A stretch of DNA of 64,000 nt from Bacillota bacterium (GTDB lineage Bacteria; Bacillota; Clostridia; Oscillospirales; Oscillospiraceae): the NCBI GenBank assembly GCA_023386265.1, contig JAEWKA010000007.1, positions 1 to 64,000 on the forward strand, given 5' to 3'. The notes beneath the pieces are model-generated. The model was not told where the DNA came from. It ran no database searches and worked only from the letters and a program-made list of their open reading frames with translations. Shown one piece after another: positions 17,235-25,413 of this stretch. A program made the translations under genes and the position numbers. The first letter of the stretch is position 1. Every line of letters starts with the position of its first letter.

Positions 17235-17243
17235 AAATTATTT

Positions 17244-17296
17244 GCAAAGCAGACTTGACAAATAATGCAAAGCGTACTATACTAAAAATGCAAAGC
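17244..17296 (+). promoter_or_regulatory. Promoter with three GCAAAGC direct repeats spaced 23 bases
   Basis: TTGACA (17255-17260) and TATACT (17278-17283), 17 bases apart, drive the following XRE-membrane protein pair. The heptamer GCAAAGC occurs at 17244-17250, 17267-17273 and 17290-17296, exactly 23 bases apart: just upstream of -35, in the spacer and just after -10. This layout is an excellent operator candidate for the XRE protein. Confidence 0.75.
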
Positions 17297-17346
17297 AAGC
17301 TTAGCGCGTTTCTTCATTAGGATTTTGGGAACGAAGGTGGAATTAC

Positions 17347-17562
17347 TTGAGAACACGGATAAAAGAACTTAGGAAACAGCGAAAACTATCGCAGGAGGAA
17401 TTGGCTCTTGCGGTGGGAACAACCAGACAAACGATAACCTCGATCGAAGTCGGAAAGTACATCGCATCTCTGACACTGGCATATAAGATTGCAAAGTATT
17501 TCGGACTGACAATCGAAGAAGTATTTGATTTATCAGAAGTGGAGGATTTTATCAATGAGTGA
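17347..17562 (+). CDS. XRE-family regulator, short
   Basis: The 71-residue protein is a Cro/C1 helix-turn-helix domain (RIKELRKQRKLSQEELALAV, TRQTITSIEVGKY) followed by IAKYFGLTIEEVF, typical of YvaO/YgzD-like regulators. The start is TTG at 17347, supported by GAAGGTGG upstream. Its 3' end overlaps the next gene by eight bases. It probably represses its own promoter through the GCAAAGC repeats. Confidence 0.9.
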   Translation: MRTRIKELRKQRKLSQEELALAVGTTRQTITSIEVGKYIASLTLAYKIAKYFGLTIEEVFDLSEVEDFINE

Positions 17563-18010
17563 TTACAGAAGGGTTTTAAAAAGCAGGCTTATCGTCGCGG
17601 TGGTCTGTGCAGTTTTGTCGATTGCCGCCGTCGTTGGAGGTATGCTTCTCACAAAACAAGCAGAAACAGCGACAAGTACATTCAATGACGGCTTTGTAAA
17701 AGGGTTTCCGCTCGGACTTTTCACAGGCTTTTGCGCACTAGTTTTGTTCTATGTCGTGCGTTGCATAAGGGCGCTCACAAACGAGGCAGCTCTCAAAAAA
17801 ATGTACATTTCGGAAAACGACGAGCGCAAAAAGGCGATTCGTCAGAGCGCGCTTGGAATTAGCTTTTTCTTCACTGCGGGCATACTTGTTGTGAGCTTGA
17901 CGGTCGTAAGCTTTTATAATACAATTGCAGCAATGACTCTGGCGGCGGTGCTGGTCGTCCATGCTCTTGCCGGAGCAATTTTCAAACTTTATTACTCTTT
18001 CAAGTATTGA
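17555..18010 (+). CDS. Four-pass membrane protein paired with XRE regulator
   Basis: The 151-residue protein has membrane segments near 10-30, 48-68, 95-117 and 122-143 and a charged cytoplasmic loop (ISENDERKKAIRQSA) between the second and third. It starts inside the end of the XRE gene, so translation is coupled. Small membrane proteins with this loop commonly follow short XRE regulators in Firmicutes, sometimes as partners that modulate them. Function is unknown. Confidence 0.8.
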   Translation: MSDYRRVLKSRLIVAVVCAVLSIAAVVGGMLLTKQAETATSTFNDGFVKGFPLGLFTGFCALVLFYVVRCIRALTNEAALKKMYISENDERKKAIRQSALGISFFFTAGILVVSLTVVSFYNTIAAMTLAAVLVVHALAGAIFKLYYSFKY

Positions 18011-18080
18011 AACGGGGCGGCGGCACATATTAACCGAATGCCGCCGCTCGATTTAAGCTTACTAATCAAGAGGTTTAGCC

Positions 18081-18731
18081 ATGAGCAAATATAATACGAT
18101 AATCTGGGATATGGACGGGACTCTGCTCTATACGCTGGACGACCTGACAGACAGTGTTAACGCCGCGATGACGGAGTTCCATCTTCCAATCAGAACAAGA
18201 GACGAAATTCGCAGCTTCATAGGTAACGGTATAAACCAGTTGTTGGGACTGTCGATTCCGGGCGGAAAGCAGAATCCGCAATTCGAAGAGATTTTGTCGT
18301 TTTTTAAAACCTGCTACGCGAAAAACTCCAGCAACAAAACCAAGCCGTACATCGGGCTCGATAAGGTGCTGCCTGAGCTTAAAAGCGGCGGTTACCGTAT
18401 GGCGATTGTATCGAACAAGATCGATTCGGCCGTAAAGGCTCTGTCGGAGCAATTTTTTAAGGACATGATGGATGCTGCAATCGGCAATTCGGAGAATCTT
18501 CGCAGGAAGCCCTCTCCCGACGAGGTGTTCGAAGCCTTGCGCATACTTGGCGCGGAAAAGGAATCGGCTGTATATATAGGAGACACCGAGGTCGATATCG
18601 AAACCGCCAAAAACGCGGGTATCGACTGCATCTGCGTTTCATGGGGCTACCGAGACAGGATGGAGCTTCTGGCTCACGGGGCGAGGGTGATTGTCGACAC
18701 GCCAGAGGAGCTAGTGGAGCTGCTGAAATAA
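18081..18731 (+). CDS. HAD-superfamily phosphatase (phosphoglycolate phosphatase-like)
   Basis: The 216-residue product carries the HAD motifs: I, WDMDGTLLYTL (nucleophile about D10); II, IVSNK; III, the lysine in RRKPSPDEV; IV, IGDTEVDIETA. A helical cap (about 16-85) makes it subclass I, like Gph or PpaX. The substrate could be phosphoglycolate, pyrophosphate or another sugar phosphate. AAGAGG precedes the ATG. A terminator follows at 18743. Confidence 0.9.
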   Translation: MSKYNTIIWDMDGTLLYTLDDLTDSVNAAMTEFHLPIRTRDEIRSFIGNGINQLLGLSIPGGKQNPQFEEILSFFKTCYAKNSSNKTKPYIGLDKVLPELKSGGYRMAIVSNKIDSAVKALSEQFFKDMMDAAIGNSENLRRKPSPDEVFEALRILGAEKESAVYIGDTEVDIETAKNAGIDCICVSWGYRDRMELLAHGARVIVDTPEELVELLK

Positions 18732-18742
18732 TTAACGCTAAC

Positions 18743-18772
18743 GAAGACCCGATGCATAAGCGTCGGGCTTCT
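18743..18772 (+). terminator. Terminator of the HAD gene
   Basis: GAAGACCCGATGC pairs with GCGTCGGGCTTC around an ATAA loop, with one bulge and one wobble. It is a variant of the CCCGACGC terminator family. Confidence 0.72.
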
Positions 18773-18852
18773 TGACGTTATATGGACAATATAATCTCAA
18801 AGTGATATAATCACGGGATAGTTTTCCAATAACTGTATTGGCGGTGAAATGA

Positions 18853-19659
18853 ATGACAGAGCATAAAAAAGTCGAATCCTCGAACGGAGTGACACATTAC
18901 TGGATCGGCAGAAATGAAAACAAGAACGCCGCTTGCATCGTTTTTACTCACGGAGTAACTGCGAATCACATGATGTTTGATTTGCAGGTCGAATATTTTT
19001 CAAAGGACTATACGGTCATTACATGGGACGTTCCTCTGCATGGTATTTCGCGCCCGTATAAGGATTTTTCTTTTGAGAATACAGCCAAAGAGCTGAAATC
19101 GATACTCGAAGCCGAACAAATCGAAAAAGTAGTGCTCGTTGGGATGTCGCTGGGCGGCTATCCGAGTCAGGAATTTGCCTTACGTTATCCCGAAATGGTT
19201 CTGGGCTTTGTGGCGCTGGACACAACCCCCTACGGGTTTGAATATTATTCAAAATTTGATTGTTGGTGTGTGAGACAGGTCGAGCCGCTGGCAAAATGGT
19301 TTCCGGAAAAAACACTCAGAAAAAGCATGGCAAAAGCGGTTTCTAAATCGCAGTATTCGTATGATACTATGGTGAAAATGCTTGATCCTCTAAGCAAATC
19401 GGAGATTGTTCAGCAGATGGGAATCGCTTATGCCGGTTTTCTGAAAGAGAACAGAGACGCGAATTTTTGTTTTCCGGTTATGATACTCCTAGGCGAGCAT
19501 GATAAAACGGGCAAGGTCGCGCAGTACAGCAAAGCGTGGGCAATAAAAGAGGGATATCCTCTGCATATCATTAAAAACGCAGCACATTTTTCAAACGGGG
19601 ACAATCCCGACGCTGTGAACGGAGAAATTAATGAATTCGTTGAGGGGCTACAAGCATAA
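18853..19659 (+). CDS. Alpha/beta hydrolase
   Basis: The 268-residue product has FTHGVTANHMMF (oxyanion hole, about 31-42), the nucleophile elbow VGMSLGGYPS (Ser about 98), Asp in LLGEHDKTG and a late His in NAAHFSNGDNP. It resembles esterase/peroxidase-like hydrolases; the substrate is unknown. The stop codon overlaps the next gene's ATG by one base, so it is cotranslated with a lysozyme-like gene. Confidence 0.86.
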   Translation: MTEHKKVESSNGVTHYWIGRNENKNAACIVFTHGVTANHMMFDLQVEYFSKDYTVITWDVPLHGISRPYKDFSFENTAKELKSILEAEQIEKVVLVGMSLGGYPSQEFALRYPEMVLGFVALDTTPYGFEYYSKFDCWCVRQVEPLAKWFPEKTLRKSMAKAVSKSQYSYDTMVKMLDPLSKSEIVQQMGIAYAGFLKENRDANFCFPVMILLGEHDKTGKVAQYSKAWAIKEGYPLHIIKNAAHFSNGDNPDAVNGEINEFVEGLQA

Positions 19660-20405
19660 TGTCGGAACGCATGAAGAAAAAAATCATAGTATCAGTTATA
19701 ATTTTCGCCATCTGCGTAGTCGCAGTTTTTGCACTATTGATTTATAAAGGAACAATGCTACTCAACAATCCCTCCCGTAATGACTATCCAGTGCGTGGAA
19801 TAGATGTTTCGTCTTATCAGGGTGAGATTGACTGGAGGGTAATAGCCGCACAGGGTATTGATTTTGCGTTTATAAAAGCCACAGAGGGCAGCAGCTACGT
19901 CGACCCAAACTTCGCAGCAAATCTATCTGGAGCGGAAAAAACCGACCTGCGGGTCGGCGCTTATCATTTCTTCAGCTATGACAGCGGTGGAGAGACACAG
20001 GCAGATAACTTTATTTCTGTTGTACCTAAAACTGATGGTATGCTGCCTCCTGTGGTCGACTTTGAATTCTACGGTGACAAGGAAAGTAATCTGCCCGAAA
20101 AAACATCAGTTCAAAAGGAACTTCAAATCCTTCTCGACAGGCTTGAGGAGCAATATGGATTAAAACCGATTATTTATGCCACCGAAAAGTCATATGAGCT
20201 ATATATTTCGGGTGCTTTCGATAATTATGGTATTTGGATAAGAAACGTCGTTTTCAAGCCGAAGCTGGATGATGGGCGAGATTGGACGTTCTGGCAATAC
20301 ACGAACAGAGAAACGCTGAAAGGATATGAGGGAGAAGAAAAATACATTGATATGAATGTGTTTAGCGGTACTGCCGAAGAATTTGAATCATATCCTATGA
20401 ATTAG
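19659..20405 (+). CDS. Membrane-anchored glycoside hydrolase family 25 lysozyme
   Basis: The 248-residue protein has one N-terminal membrane segment (about 8-29) and a GH25 domain (about 43-240). Family residues are visible: RGIDVSSYQGEIDW, FAFIKATEGSSYVDP, GAYHFFSY and the catalytic acid pair in PVVDFEF. GH25 muramidases cleave N-acetylmuramyl bonds in peptidoglycan. With a signal anchor it probably acts on its own cell wall rather than as a phage endolysin. It overlaps the preceding hydrolase stop. Confidence 0.92.
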   Translation: MSERMKKKIIVSVIIFAICVVAVFALLIYKGTMLLNNPSRNDYPVRGIDVSSYQGEIDWRVIAAQGIDFAFIKATEGSSYVDPNFAANLSGAEKTDLRVGAYHFFSYDSGGETQADNFISVVPKTDGMLPPVVDFEFYGDKESNLPEKTSVQKELQILLDRLEEQYGLKPIIYATEKSYELYISGAFDNYGIWIRNVVFKPKLDDGRDWTFWQYTNRETLKGYEGEEKYIDMNVFSGTAEEFESYPMN

Positions 20406-20408
20406 TAA

Positions 20409-20452
20409 ACACAAAGGAGACCCGACGCTCCAGCGTCGGGTCTCCTTTGTGT
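20409..20452 (+). terminator. Terminator, 21-bp perfect stem
   Basis: The 21-base arms 20409-20429 and 20432-20452 are perfectly complementary, containing GACCCGACGCT; the A-rich 5' side and TTTGTGT 3' side support termination. It belongs to the recurring CCCGACGC family. Confidence 0.85.
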
Positions 20453-20526
20453 CGGTGCAGCTTGAGATACAAAAGGGTAGATTTTCTCAGTAAAGGATGT
20501 TATTATTTGCTCCATGAGGTGATCTA

Positions 20527-21690
20527 ATGTTTTCTATATTATTGGCTATCATTTACGCGTCCTTCATAAGCCTCGGGCTGCCGGATTCTCTGCTCGGTTC
20601 GGCATGGCCGAGCATGTACGGAGGTCTAGGCGTTCCGATTTCATATGCGGGCATCATTTCGCTGATAGTCGCGAGCGGGACAATTATCTCAAGCCTTTTA
20701 AGCGACAGATTGATAAGAAAAATCGGAACGGGAGCAATAACGGCAATTAGCGTAGGCATGACCGCCGCCGCCCTTTTTGGGTTCTCCATATCCGGCTCGT
20801 TTCTGGCTCTGTGTCTATGGGCAATCCCCTACGGTCTTGGAGCGGGAAGTGTGGACGCGGCGCTCAACAATTATGTCGCGGTGAACTATGAATCGAAGCA
20901 TATGAACTGGCTGCACTGCTTCTGGGGCGTCGGCGCAACGCTGGGACCATATATCATGGGTTTGTGCCTAACGGGAGGCTCGTGGTCTGACGGCTTTAGA
21001 ACCATATCCTTCGTTCAGATAGCCTTGACAGCGATTCTCGTTTTTTCTCTGCCGTTATGGAAGAAAAAACAGTCCGTGCAAACGGTAAGCATAAAAAAAA
21101 CGAAGCCCCTAGGATTTAAGGAGCTTATCAGAATTCCGGGTGCAAAGCCGGCGCTGCTTGCGTTTTTCGGCTACTGCGCGCTGGAATCGACCGCGGGAAT
21201 GTGGGCATCGAGCTACATGGTGCTGGGAAAAGGGATGGATGCCGAAACGGCGGCAAAATGGGCGTCGCTGTTTTATCTCGGCATAACAGCGGGAAGATTT
21301 CTGAGCGGCTTCATTACCATTAAGCTCGGGGACAGGAGAATGGTGACGCTCGGACAGGCGCTCATCGGCCTTGGTATTGTAACGCTGTTTCTGCCTTTCG
21401 GCAATGTCTGCTCACTCATCGGGTTCATTCTTGTCGGATCAGGCTGTGCTCCGATCTTTCCGGGTCTGCTGCATGAGACTCCGGAGAATTTCGGTGCGGA
21501 GCTATCCCAGTCCATCATGGGGATGCAGATGGCTTGCGCATATATCGGCTCTGCTCTAATGCCGACTCTGTTCGGTGTCGTTGCAGGTCTTGCCGGCATA
21601 AAGCTATACCCAGTGTTCCTGCTTGCCTATGTATTAATAATTGTTTTTGCTGTTGGGAGACTCAACAAGGAAATAAAATGCCGGAGTTGA
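20527..21690 (+). CDS. Major facilitator superfamily transporter
   Basis: The 387-residue protein has about twelve membrane segments. The N-half starts with SLGLPDSLLGSAWPSMYGGL and has DRLIRKIGTGAI in the loop between segments 2 and 3, the MFS motif-A position; a central cytoplasmic loop KKKQSVQTVSIKKTKPLG separates the halves. It resembles the fucose permease/YfkF-like sugar or drug carriers; the substrate cannot be told. ATGAGGTGATCTA supplies the binding site. It is a monocistronic unit. Confidence 0.9.
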   Translation: MFSILLAIIYASFISLGLPDSLLGSAWPSMYGGLGVPISYAGIISLIVASGTIISSLLSDRLIRKIGTGAITAISVGMTAAALFGFSISGSFLALCLWAIPYGLGAGSVDAALNNYVAVNYESKHMNWLHCFWGVGATLGPYIMGLCLTGGSWSDGFRTISFVQIALTAILVFSLPLWKKKQSVQTVSIKKTKPLGFKELIRIPGAKPALLAFFGYCALESTAGMWASSYMVLGKGMDAETAAKWASLFYLGITAGRFLSGFITIKLGDRRMVTLGQALIGLGIVTLFLPFGNVCSLIGFILVGSGCAPIFPGLLHETPENFGAELSQSIMGMQMACAYIGSALMPTLFGVVAGLAGIKLYPVFLLAYVLIIVFAVGRLNKEIKCRS

Positions 21691-21809
21691 TGTAAAGAAC
21701 GTGAAAACCTGCAGTCAAATTCTTGCAGTCACCTTGCATTAATCCATGCCAACCAGTATAATATTTAAAAAGCAGCCTCTCATTTAATTATTATTAGGGG
21801 GATGTCCAA

Positions 21810-23189
21810 ATGGAAACGAAAACCAAAAAAAAGCACACTCTGCGAAACTCAATACTTATCATTATAGCTGTACTTGTTGTCGGCGGCGTGCTTTACAAGG
21901 TCATTACCGGCTACATAGACACTCTTCCCAAATTTGACTACGTCTACGGCGATTATTCAGCGGGGAATTTGGCTTCATACCCCGACACCAGTTTTGCCGT
22001 GATGAGCGACATCCATTACTACGACACCTCGCTCGGAACCTCCGGCGCGGCCTTTGAAGAATGCATGCAGTCCGACCGCAAGCTCCTTAAGGAAAGCTCC
22101 GAACTTACTGGAAAGGCCATCGACAAAATTTTGACTTCCGGCGTCAAGTTTGTACTTGTGAGCGGAGACCTTACCAAGGATGGTGAGCTCATAAACCACG
22201 AACAGGTGGCTTCTCAGCTTCAGCGTCTTGTGGATGCCGGCATCAAGGTCTTTGCAATACCGGGTAACCACGACGTCAATAACCCCGGAGCGGTGAAATA
22301 TGTCGGGGACGGGAGCGAACCCGTTGAAAACATTACCGAAGAAGATTTCGCAGATATATATAAAAACTGCGGCTACGGCGATGCGATCATGCGCGACGCT
22401 TCCTCGCTTAGCTATGTTGCCGAGCCTCAAGATGGACTTTGGATTTTGGCGCTCGATACCTGCATGTCCGAGAACAACACTCCCGATAAGGAGGAAATCT
22501 GGGCGGGTGAGCTAGATCAGACTCAGATTGACTGGGTTCAGAGCGTGCTGACTCAGGCGCAGGAGCAAGGCAAGGCAGTCATATTGCTTGAGCACCATGG
22601 CGTTGTGGAGCACTGGGAAGGACAGTCAAAGCTGCATCCCGACTATTTGCTCAGCGACTATAAATATGACGGTAAGTTTTTCTCGTCCTATGGCGTGCGT
22701 CTGGCGTTCACGGGTCACTATCATGCGCAGGACATCTCGCTTGAGGACAACGGGGATGACGGCTTCATCTTCGATACGGAGACGGGTTCGCTCATAACTC
22801 CGCCCTGCTCCTTCAGACTCTGCACGATCTCAAACAACAGTATCACGCTGGATTCAACCTATCTTATAGATGATTATAGTGCGGAATTCAAGACCCAGTC
22901 AATGGATTTCGTGAAGAAAACCATATATAACGAAGCCTATAAAACACTCAAAGGGTATTACGTTTCCGACACAGACGCGGATTATTTAGCAAGCGTCATC
23001 GCCTCCGCCTATGTAACTCATTATGACGGTAACGAGGGCAATGTGGAGCCTGTAACCGTCGACAAGAGCAGGCTGAACCTTTGGGGAAAACTCATCTATT
23101 CGCAGTATGAGTATGTCATTAAAGGACTTGCGAAGGATCTGCCGCCAGACGACGCCGACTGCACCTTTAGCCTTGGCGCGGTAGGATAA
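21810..23189 (+). CDS. Secreted/membrane-anchored metallophosphoesterase
   Basis: The 459-residue protein has an N-terminal anchor (about 14-33) and a calcineurin-like phosphoesterase domain with motifs VMSDIHYYD, VSGDLTKDGE, IPGNHDVNN, LEHHG and TGHYHAQD. The C-terminal 120 residues are an added domain of unknown role. It is predicted to hydrolyse phosphodiesters or phosphomonoesters outside the cell. AGGGGGATG gives a good start context. It is followed after 15 bases by a DUF4180 gene. Confidence 0.88.
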   Translation: METKTKKKHTLRNSILIIIAVLVVGGVLYKVITGYIDTLPKFDYVYGDYSAGNLASYPDTSFAVMSDIHYYDTSLGTSGAAFEECMQSDRKLLKESSELTGKAIDKILTSGVKFVLVSGDLTKDGELINHEQVASQLQRLVDAGIKVFAIPGNHDVNNPGAVKYVGDGSEPVENITEEDFADIYKNCGYGDAIMRDASSLSYVAEPQDGLWILALDTCMSENNTPDKEEIWAGELDQTQIDWVQSVLTQAQEQGKAVILLEHHGVVEHWEGQSKLHPDYLLSDYKYDGKFFSSYGVRLAFTGHYHAQDISLEDNGDDGFIFDTETGSLITPPCSFRLCTISNNSITLDSTYLIDDYSAEFKTQSMDFVKKTIYNEAYKTLKGYYVSDTDADYLASVIASAYVTHYDGNEGNVEPVTVDKSRLNLWGKLIYSQYEYVIKGLAKDLPPDDADCTFSLGAVG

Positions 23190-23204
23190 CAGGAGAGACT
23201 TATA

Positions 23205-23561
23205 ATGAATTTCGAAACGGTTGGCGAGAATAAAAGCATTGTTTTGGTGCGAAGCGACGAACTGGTTATTACGGACGCGGGCTCCGTGCTGGATTTGATC
23301 GCGACGGTCAGTTATGAGACGCACTGCAACAGGCTGATTGTTGAAAAAGCTGCGATAACCGAGGACTTTTTCAGACTCAGCACCGGAATCGCCGGCGAAA
23401 TACTTCAAAAATGCGTTAATTATCGCGTTAAGCTGGTCATTGTCGGTGATTTTTCAGTGTATACCAGCAAGCCGCTTCGGGACTTTATCTATGAAAGCAA
23501 CAAGGGCAGAGATATATTCTTCGTTTCGACAGTAGAAGAGGCAATAGAAAAACTCGGATGA
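23205..23561 (+). CDS. DUF4180 domain protein
   Basis: The 118-residue product shows the family pattern ITDAGSVLDLIATVSYET, then VEKAAITEDFFRLSTGIAGE and VGDFSVYTSKPLRDFIYESN. Function is unknown. AGGAGAG lies ahead of the ATG. It follows the phosphoesterase closely and runs into the cupin gene, suggesting one operon. Confidence 0.88.
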   Translation: MNFETVGENKSIVLVRSDELVITDAGSVLDLIATVSYETHCNRLIVEKAAITEDFFRLSTGIAGEILQKCVNYRVKLVIVGDFSVYTSKPLRDFIYESNKGRDIFFVSTVEEAIEKLG

Positions 23562-23587
23562 TGACCATTAGGAAGGAAAACGCGCTT

Positions 23588-23935
23588 ATGCTAAAGAAAA
23601 TAAACATCAAGGACGAAGTCGAGTCAACAGGCGGCCTTTATATCTATAAGAAGGTCGGCTTCCTGAATAGCCATGCGCTTAGCGTCGTGCAGGTGGAAAA
23701 CCGGACACTGGATTTCCATGTCCACGAAGGCTCTGACGAGCTGTTTTACGTCATTGAAGGCACATTTCAGATCGAGACCGAAGATGGGCTTTTGAGAGTC
23801 GACAAGGGTGAATTCGTCATCGTACCCAAGGGCACAAGGCACAGACCTGTGGTCGGAGCGCTTGCGAAGTTTATGATGATCGAGCTTGAGGGCACGCTGA
23901 ATAAAGAAAACAGCGGCAATCTCTACGAAGAGTAA
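23588..23935 (+). CDS. Cupin-domain protein
   Basis: The 115-residue product is a single cupin barrel with HVHEGSDELFYVIEGTF (motif 1, metal-type His residues) and PKGTRHRPV (motif 2). It could be a small isomerase or binding protein. ATG 23588 is preferred over ATGs at 23558/23561 because AGGAAGG lies at 23571-23577; the longer form would overlap the DUF4180 gene by four bases and cannot be excluded. Confidence 0.82.
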   Translation: MLKKINIKDEVESTGGLYIYKKVGFLNSHALSVVQVENRTLDFHVHEGSDELFYVIEGTFQIETEDGLLRVDKGEFVIVPKGTRHRPVVGALAKFMMIELEGTLNKENSGNLYEE

Positions 23936-23992
23936 CAGGTACAAAGAAAAGAGCGGATATAAAAGTGACTTAGTTATACACCGCGAATAAAG

Positions 23993-24026
23993 CAAAAGCG
24001 CTGTCTCACCGAGACGGCACTTTTAC
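23993..24026 (+). terminator. Terminator of the phosphoesterase-DUF4180-cupin operon
   Basis: GCTGTCTC pairs with GAGACGGC around ACC, extended by AAAAG/CTTTT, followed by TTTAC. Confidence 0.75.
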
Positions 24027-24145
24027 TTATCTTACATAATAATCCACGTTTGTAATGTTCTGTATCGCTCCTTGTAGGTGAGAATAAAAAGGGCCTGTAC
24101 GATGTGGGCAAATCGACGAAAATTGTGAACAATTCCTAAAACGTA

Positions 24146-24174
24146 TTGACATAACTCCGAATTAGTTGTATCTT
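24146..24174 (+). promoter_or_regulatory. Promoter of the candidate noncoding RNA
   Basis: TTGACA (24146-24151), 17 bases, TATCTT (24169-24174). The start point would be close to 24181. Confidence 0.6.
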
Positions 24175-24180
24175 GTAACC

Positions 24181-24492
24181 AGAGAAAGGGTGATTCCGAT
24201 GTGGAGTTTAAGCTCTAGTTAGATTCCTTCTCTTGCACAGGTTCGACAGTATCCAAAAACTTTATATCCCCTGCAGTTCTCACTCCTGTGAGAGAACAAA
24301 AGTTCAGGCGGCATTTCACGGCGATCCGTTTAATGGCTGCCAAGAGCTTAAGTAAAACGGCAAATGGTATGTAGAGCAAGGCTAAAAGTCGGTTCCTGAG
24401 CAATCCTTAAGAAGCGAGGTAAACCAACCCGAATGTCAAAAACTGAACAGACGTAGCCCCCTGCACGCATCGGATGTGCAGGGGGTTGTGTT
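24181..24492 (+). ncRNA. Candidate structured noncoding RNA of about 310 nt, class unrecognised
   Basis: The unit has its own promoter and a strong terminator but no credible protein gene. Many helices can be folded: AGAGAAAGG with CCTTCTCT near the 5' end; GTTCTCAC with GTGAG/GAAC at about 24276-24298; GGCGGCATT with AATGGCTGCC enclosing ACGG-CGAT-CCGT at about 24308-24344; and CTTAAG pairings between about 24349 and 24411. It does not show the signatures of tmRNA, SRP RNA, RNase P RNA or a riboswitch I know. The flanking genes are a cupin on the left and bofA on the opposite strand. A minus-strand 62-codon frame over it lacks a start context. Confidence 0.55.
24199..24222 (+). CDS. Possible seven-residue leader peptide
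   Basis: ATG at 24199 has AGAAAGGGTG eight bases upstream and reads MWSLSSS before a TAG. It lies at the very start of the putative RNA transcript. It may be a regulatory leader or simply fortuitous; no downstream coding gene in the same direction is present before the terminator. Confidence 0.25.
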   Translation: MWSLSSS

Positions 24493-24495
24493 TTT
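24455..24495 (+). terminator. Terminator of the candidate RNA
   Basis: CCCCCTGCAC (24457-24466) pairs perfectly with GTGCAGGGGG (24476-24485), nine-base loop, followed by TTGTGTTTTT. Confidence 0.9.
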
Positions 24496-24607
24496 GCGCC
24501 GACTGAAGACCGTTGTACATCGTCAGCGCCACCCTGCTGTATCGTATACAGCGACGGGAGGCGCTTCCTTGTCTAATGAGCTTCAGAGGCTGCTTTCCTT
24601 ATGTAAC

Positions 24608-24874
24608 TTAGAATACATATTTCAAAAGCACCAGAAGTACGACACCGGGGAGGCCCAGTATGCCGGCGACGAGACAATTGACGAGATTTATTGTAAGGCT
24701 GAGTCCGAAGATTGCTCCGAAGAAATTGAGGATAACGAGTGATATGAAGCCCCCGACCGCGTTCAGAAGAAGCTTGAGCGCCCATTTGAGTGGGGTTTTA
24801 AGTATTTTGAAGAGCAGTACGACCAGAAGTATGCAGATGACAACCGCGCCGACTGTAAGAAAAGAAAACGGCAT
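24608..24874 (-). CDS. bofA: BofA family protein, pro-sigma-K processing inhibitor
   Basis: The 88-residue protein has two or three hydrophobic segments and ends with the BofA signature: FFGAIFGLSLTINLVNCLVA, then GILGLPGVVLLVLLKYVF. In Bacillus BofA holds the SpoIVFB protease inactive in the outer forespore membrane until sigma-K is needed. Clostridia carry it even where SpoIVFB is lacking, so its role here may differ. AAGGAG precedes the ATG. It follows the DUF2508 (yaaL) gene, as in Bacillus, and supports a spore-forming host. Confidence 0.88.
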   Translation of the reverse strand: MPFSFLTVGAVVICILLVVLLFKILKTPLKWALKLLLNAVGGFISLVILNFFGAIFGLSLTINLVNCLVAGILGLPGVVLLVLLKYVF

Positions 24875-24904
24875 AGGGGTATCTCCTTGTTATGTAGTGT
24901 GCGC

Positions 24905-25120
24905 TCAATAAAACCTGTCGCGGTAGTGCTTGAGCGCCGTGTTGTAACGGGATCGGAGCGCGCTTATCTCGAAGATGCAGGCATCCAGAGCGTCCGGGTC
25001 CGACGTGCTGTTGAACTGTGAATAGGCTTCGCTAAGGTTTTCGCGTATGGTACCGATCTCGCAGGCATAGCGGCTGAGCTCCGCTCTGCGTACTTTTTCG
25101 GAACGCTTGTTTTTTGGCAT
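24905..25120 (-). CDS. yaaL: YaaL/DUF2508 family protein
   Basis: The 71-residue basic helical protein shows the DUF2508 pattern (EIGTIRENLSEAYSQFN, then CIFEISALRSRYNTALKHYR). Function is unknown. In Bacillus the order is recR-yaaL-bofA; here yaaL and bofA remain together but the neighbour upstream is a divergent topoisomerase operon instead of recR. GGGAG lies before the ATG. Confidence 0.8.
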   Translation of the reverse strand: MPKNKRSEKVRRAELSRYACEIGTIRENLSEAYSQFNSTSDPDALDACIFEISALRSRYNTALKHYRDRFY

Positions 25121-25318
25121 GTTTTACTCCCGTCTTGAGTTTCGGGAGCGGGCACACGATTGAATAGAAGGCTTGCCCTCGTACATATCCTATGCATCGA
25201 ACCCGAAACGGATGATTAATCATTGCTCACTTTTGCGCTTTGGATTATTATCACCGAATCAGACGAAAATTAACCGAAAATCGGGAGAAAGGCTTATCTT
25301 TTGACCTTTTTGTATCGC

Positions 25319-25347
25319 TTGCATTTTTGGATATTGTAGGATATACT
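25319..25347 (+). promoter_or_regulatory. Promoter of the topoisomerase operon
   Basis: TTGCAT (25319-25324), 17 bases, TATACT (25342-25347). The remaining 25121-25318 region shows no gene. Confidence 0.6.
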
Positions 25348-25413
25348 AAATGAGTTGATTTATTTGAATTTTTGCACAAGATATTGTGATTTTAATATAC
25401 TCACGGAGGTTCT

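Noticed and set aside
16193..20521. Repeated TTGCTCCATGAG before two unrelated genes (16195 and 20509)
   Set aside because: A single short match without consistent context; chance is a sufficient explanation.
24215..24403. 62-codon minus-strand frame with hydrophobic start over the candidate RNA
   Set aside because: It starts at TTG with no binding site, and the plus-strand signals explain the region better.
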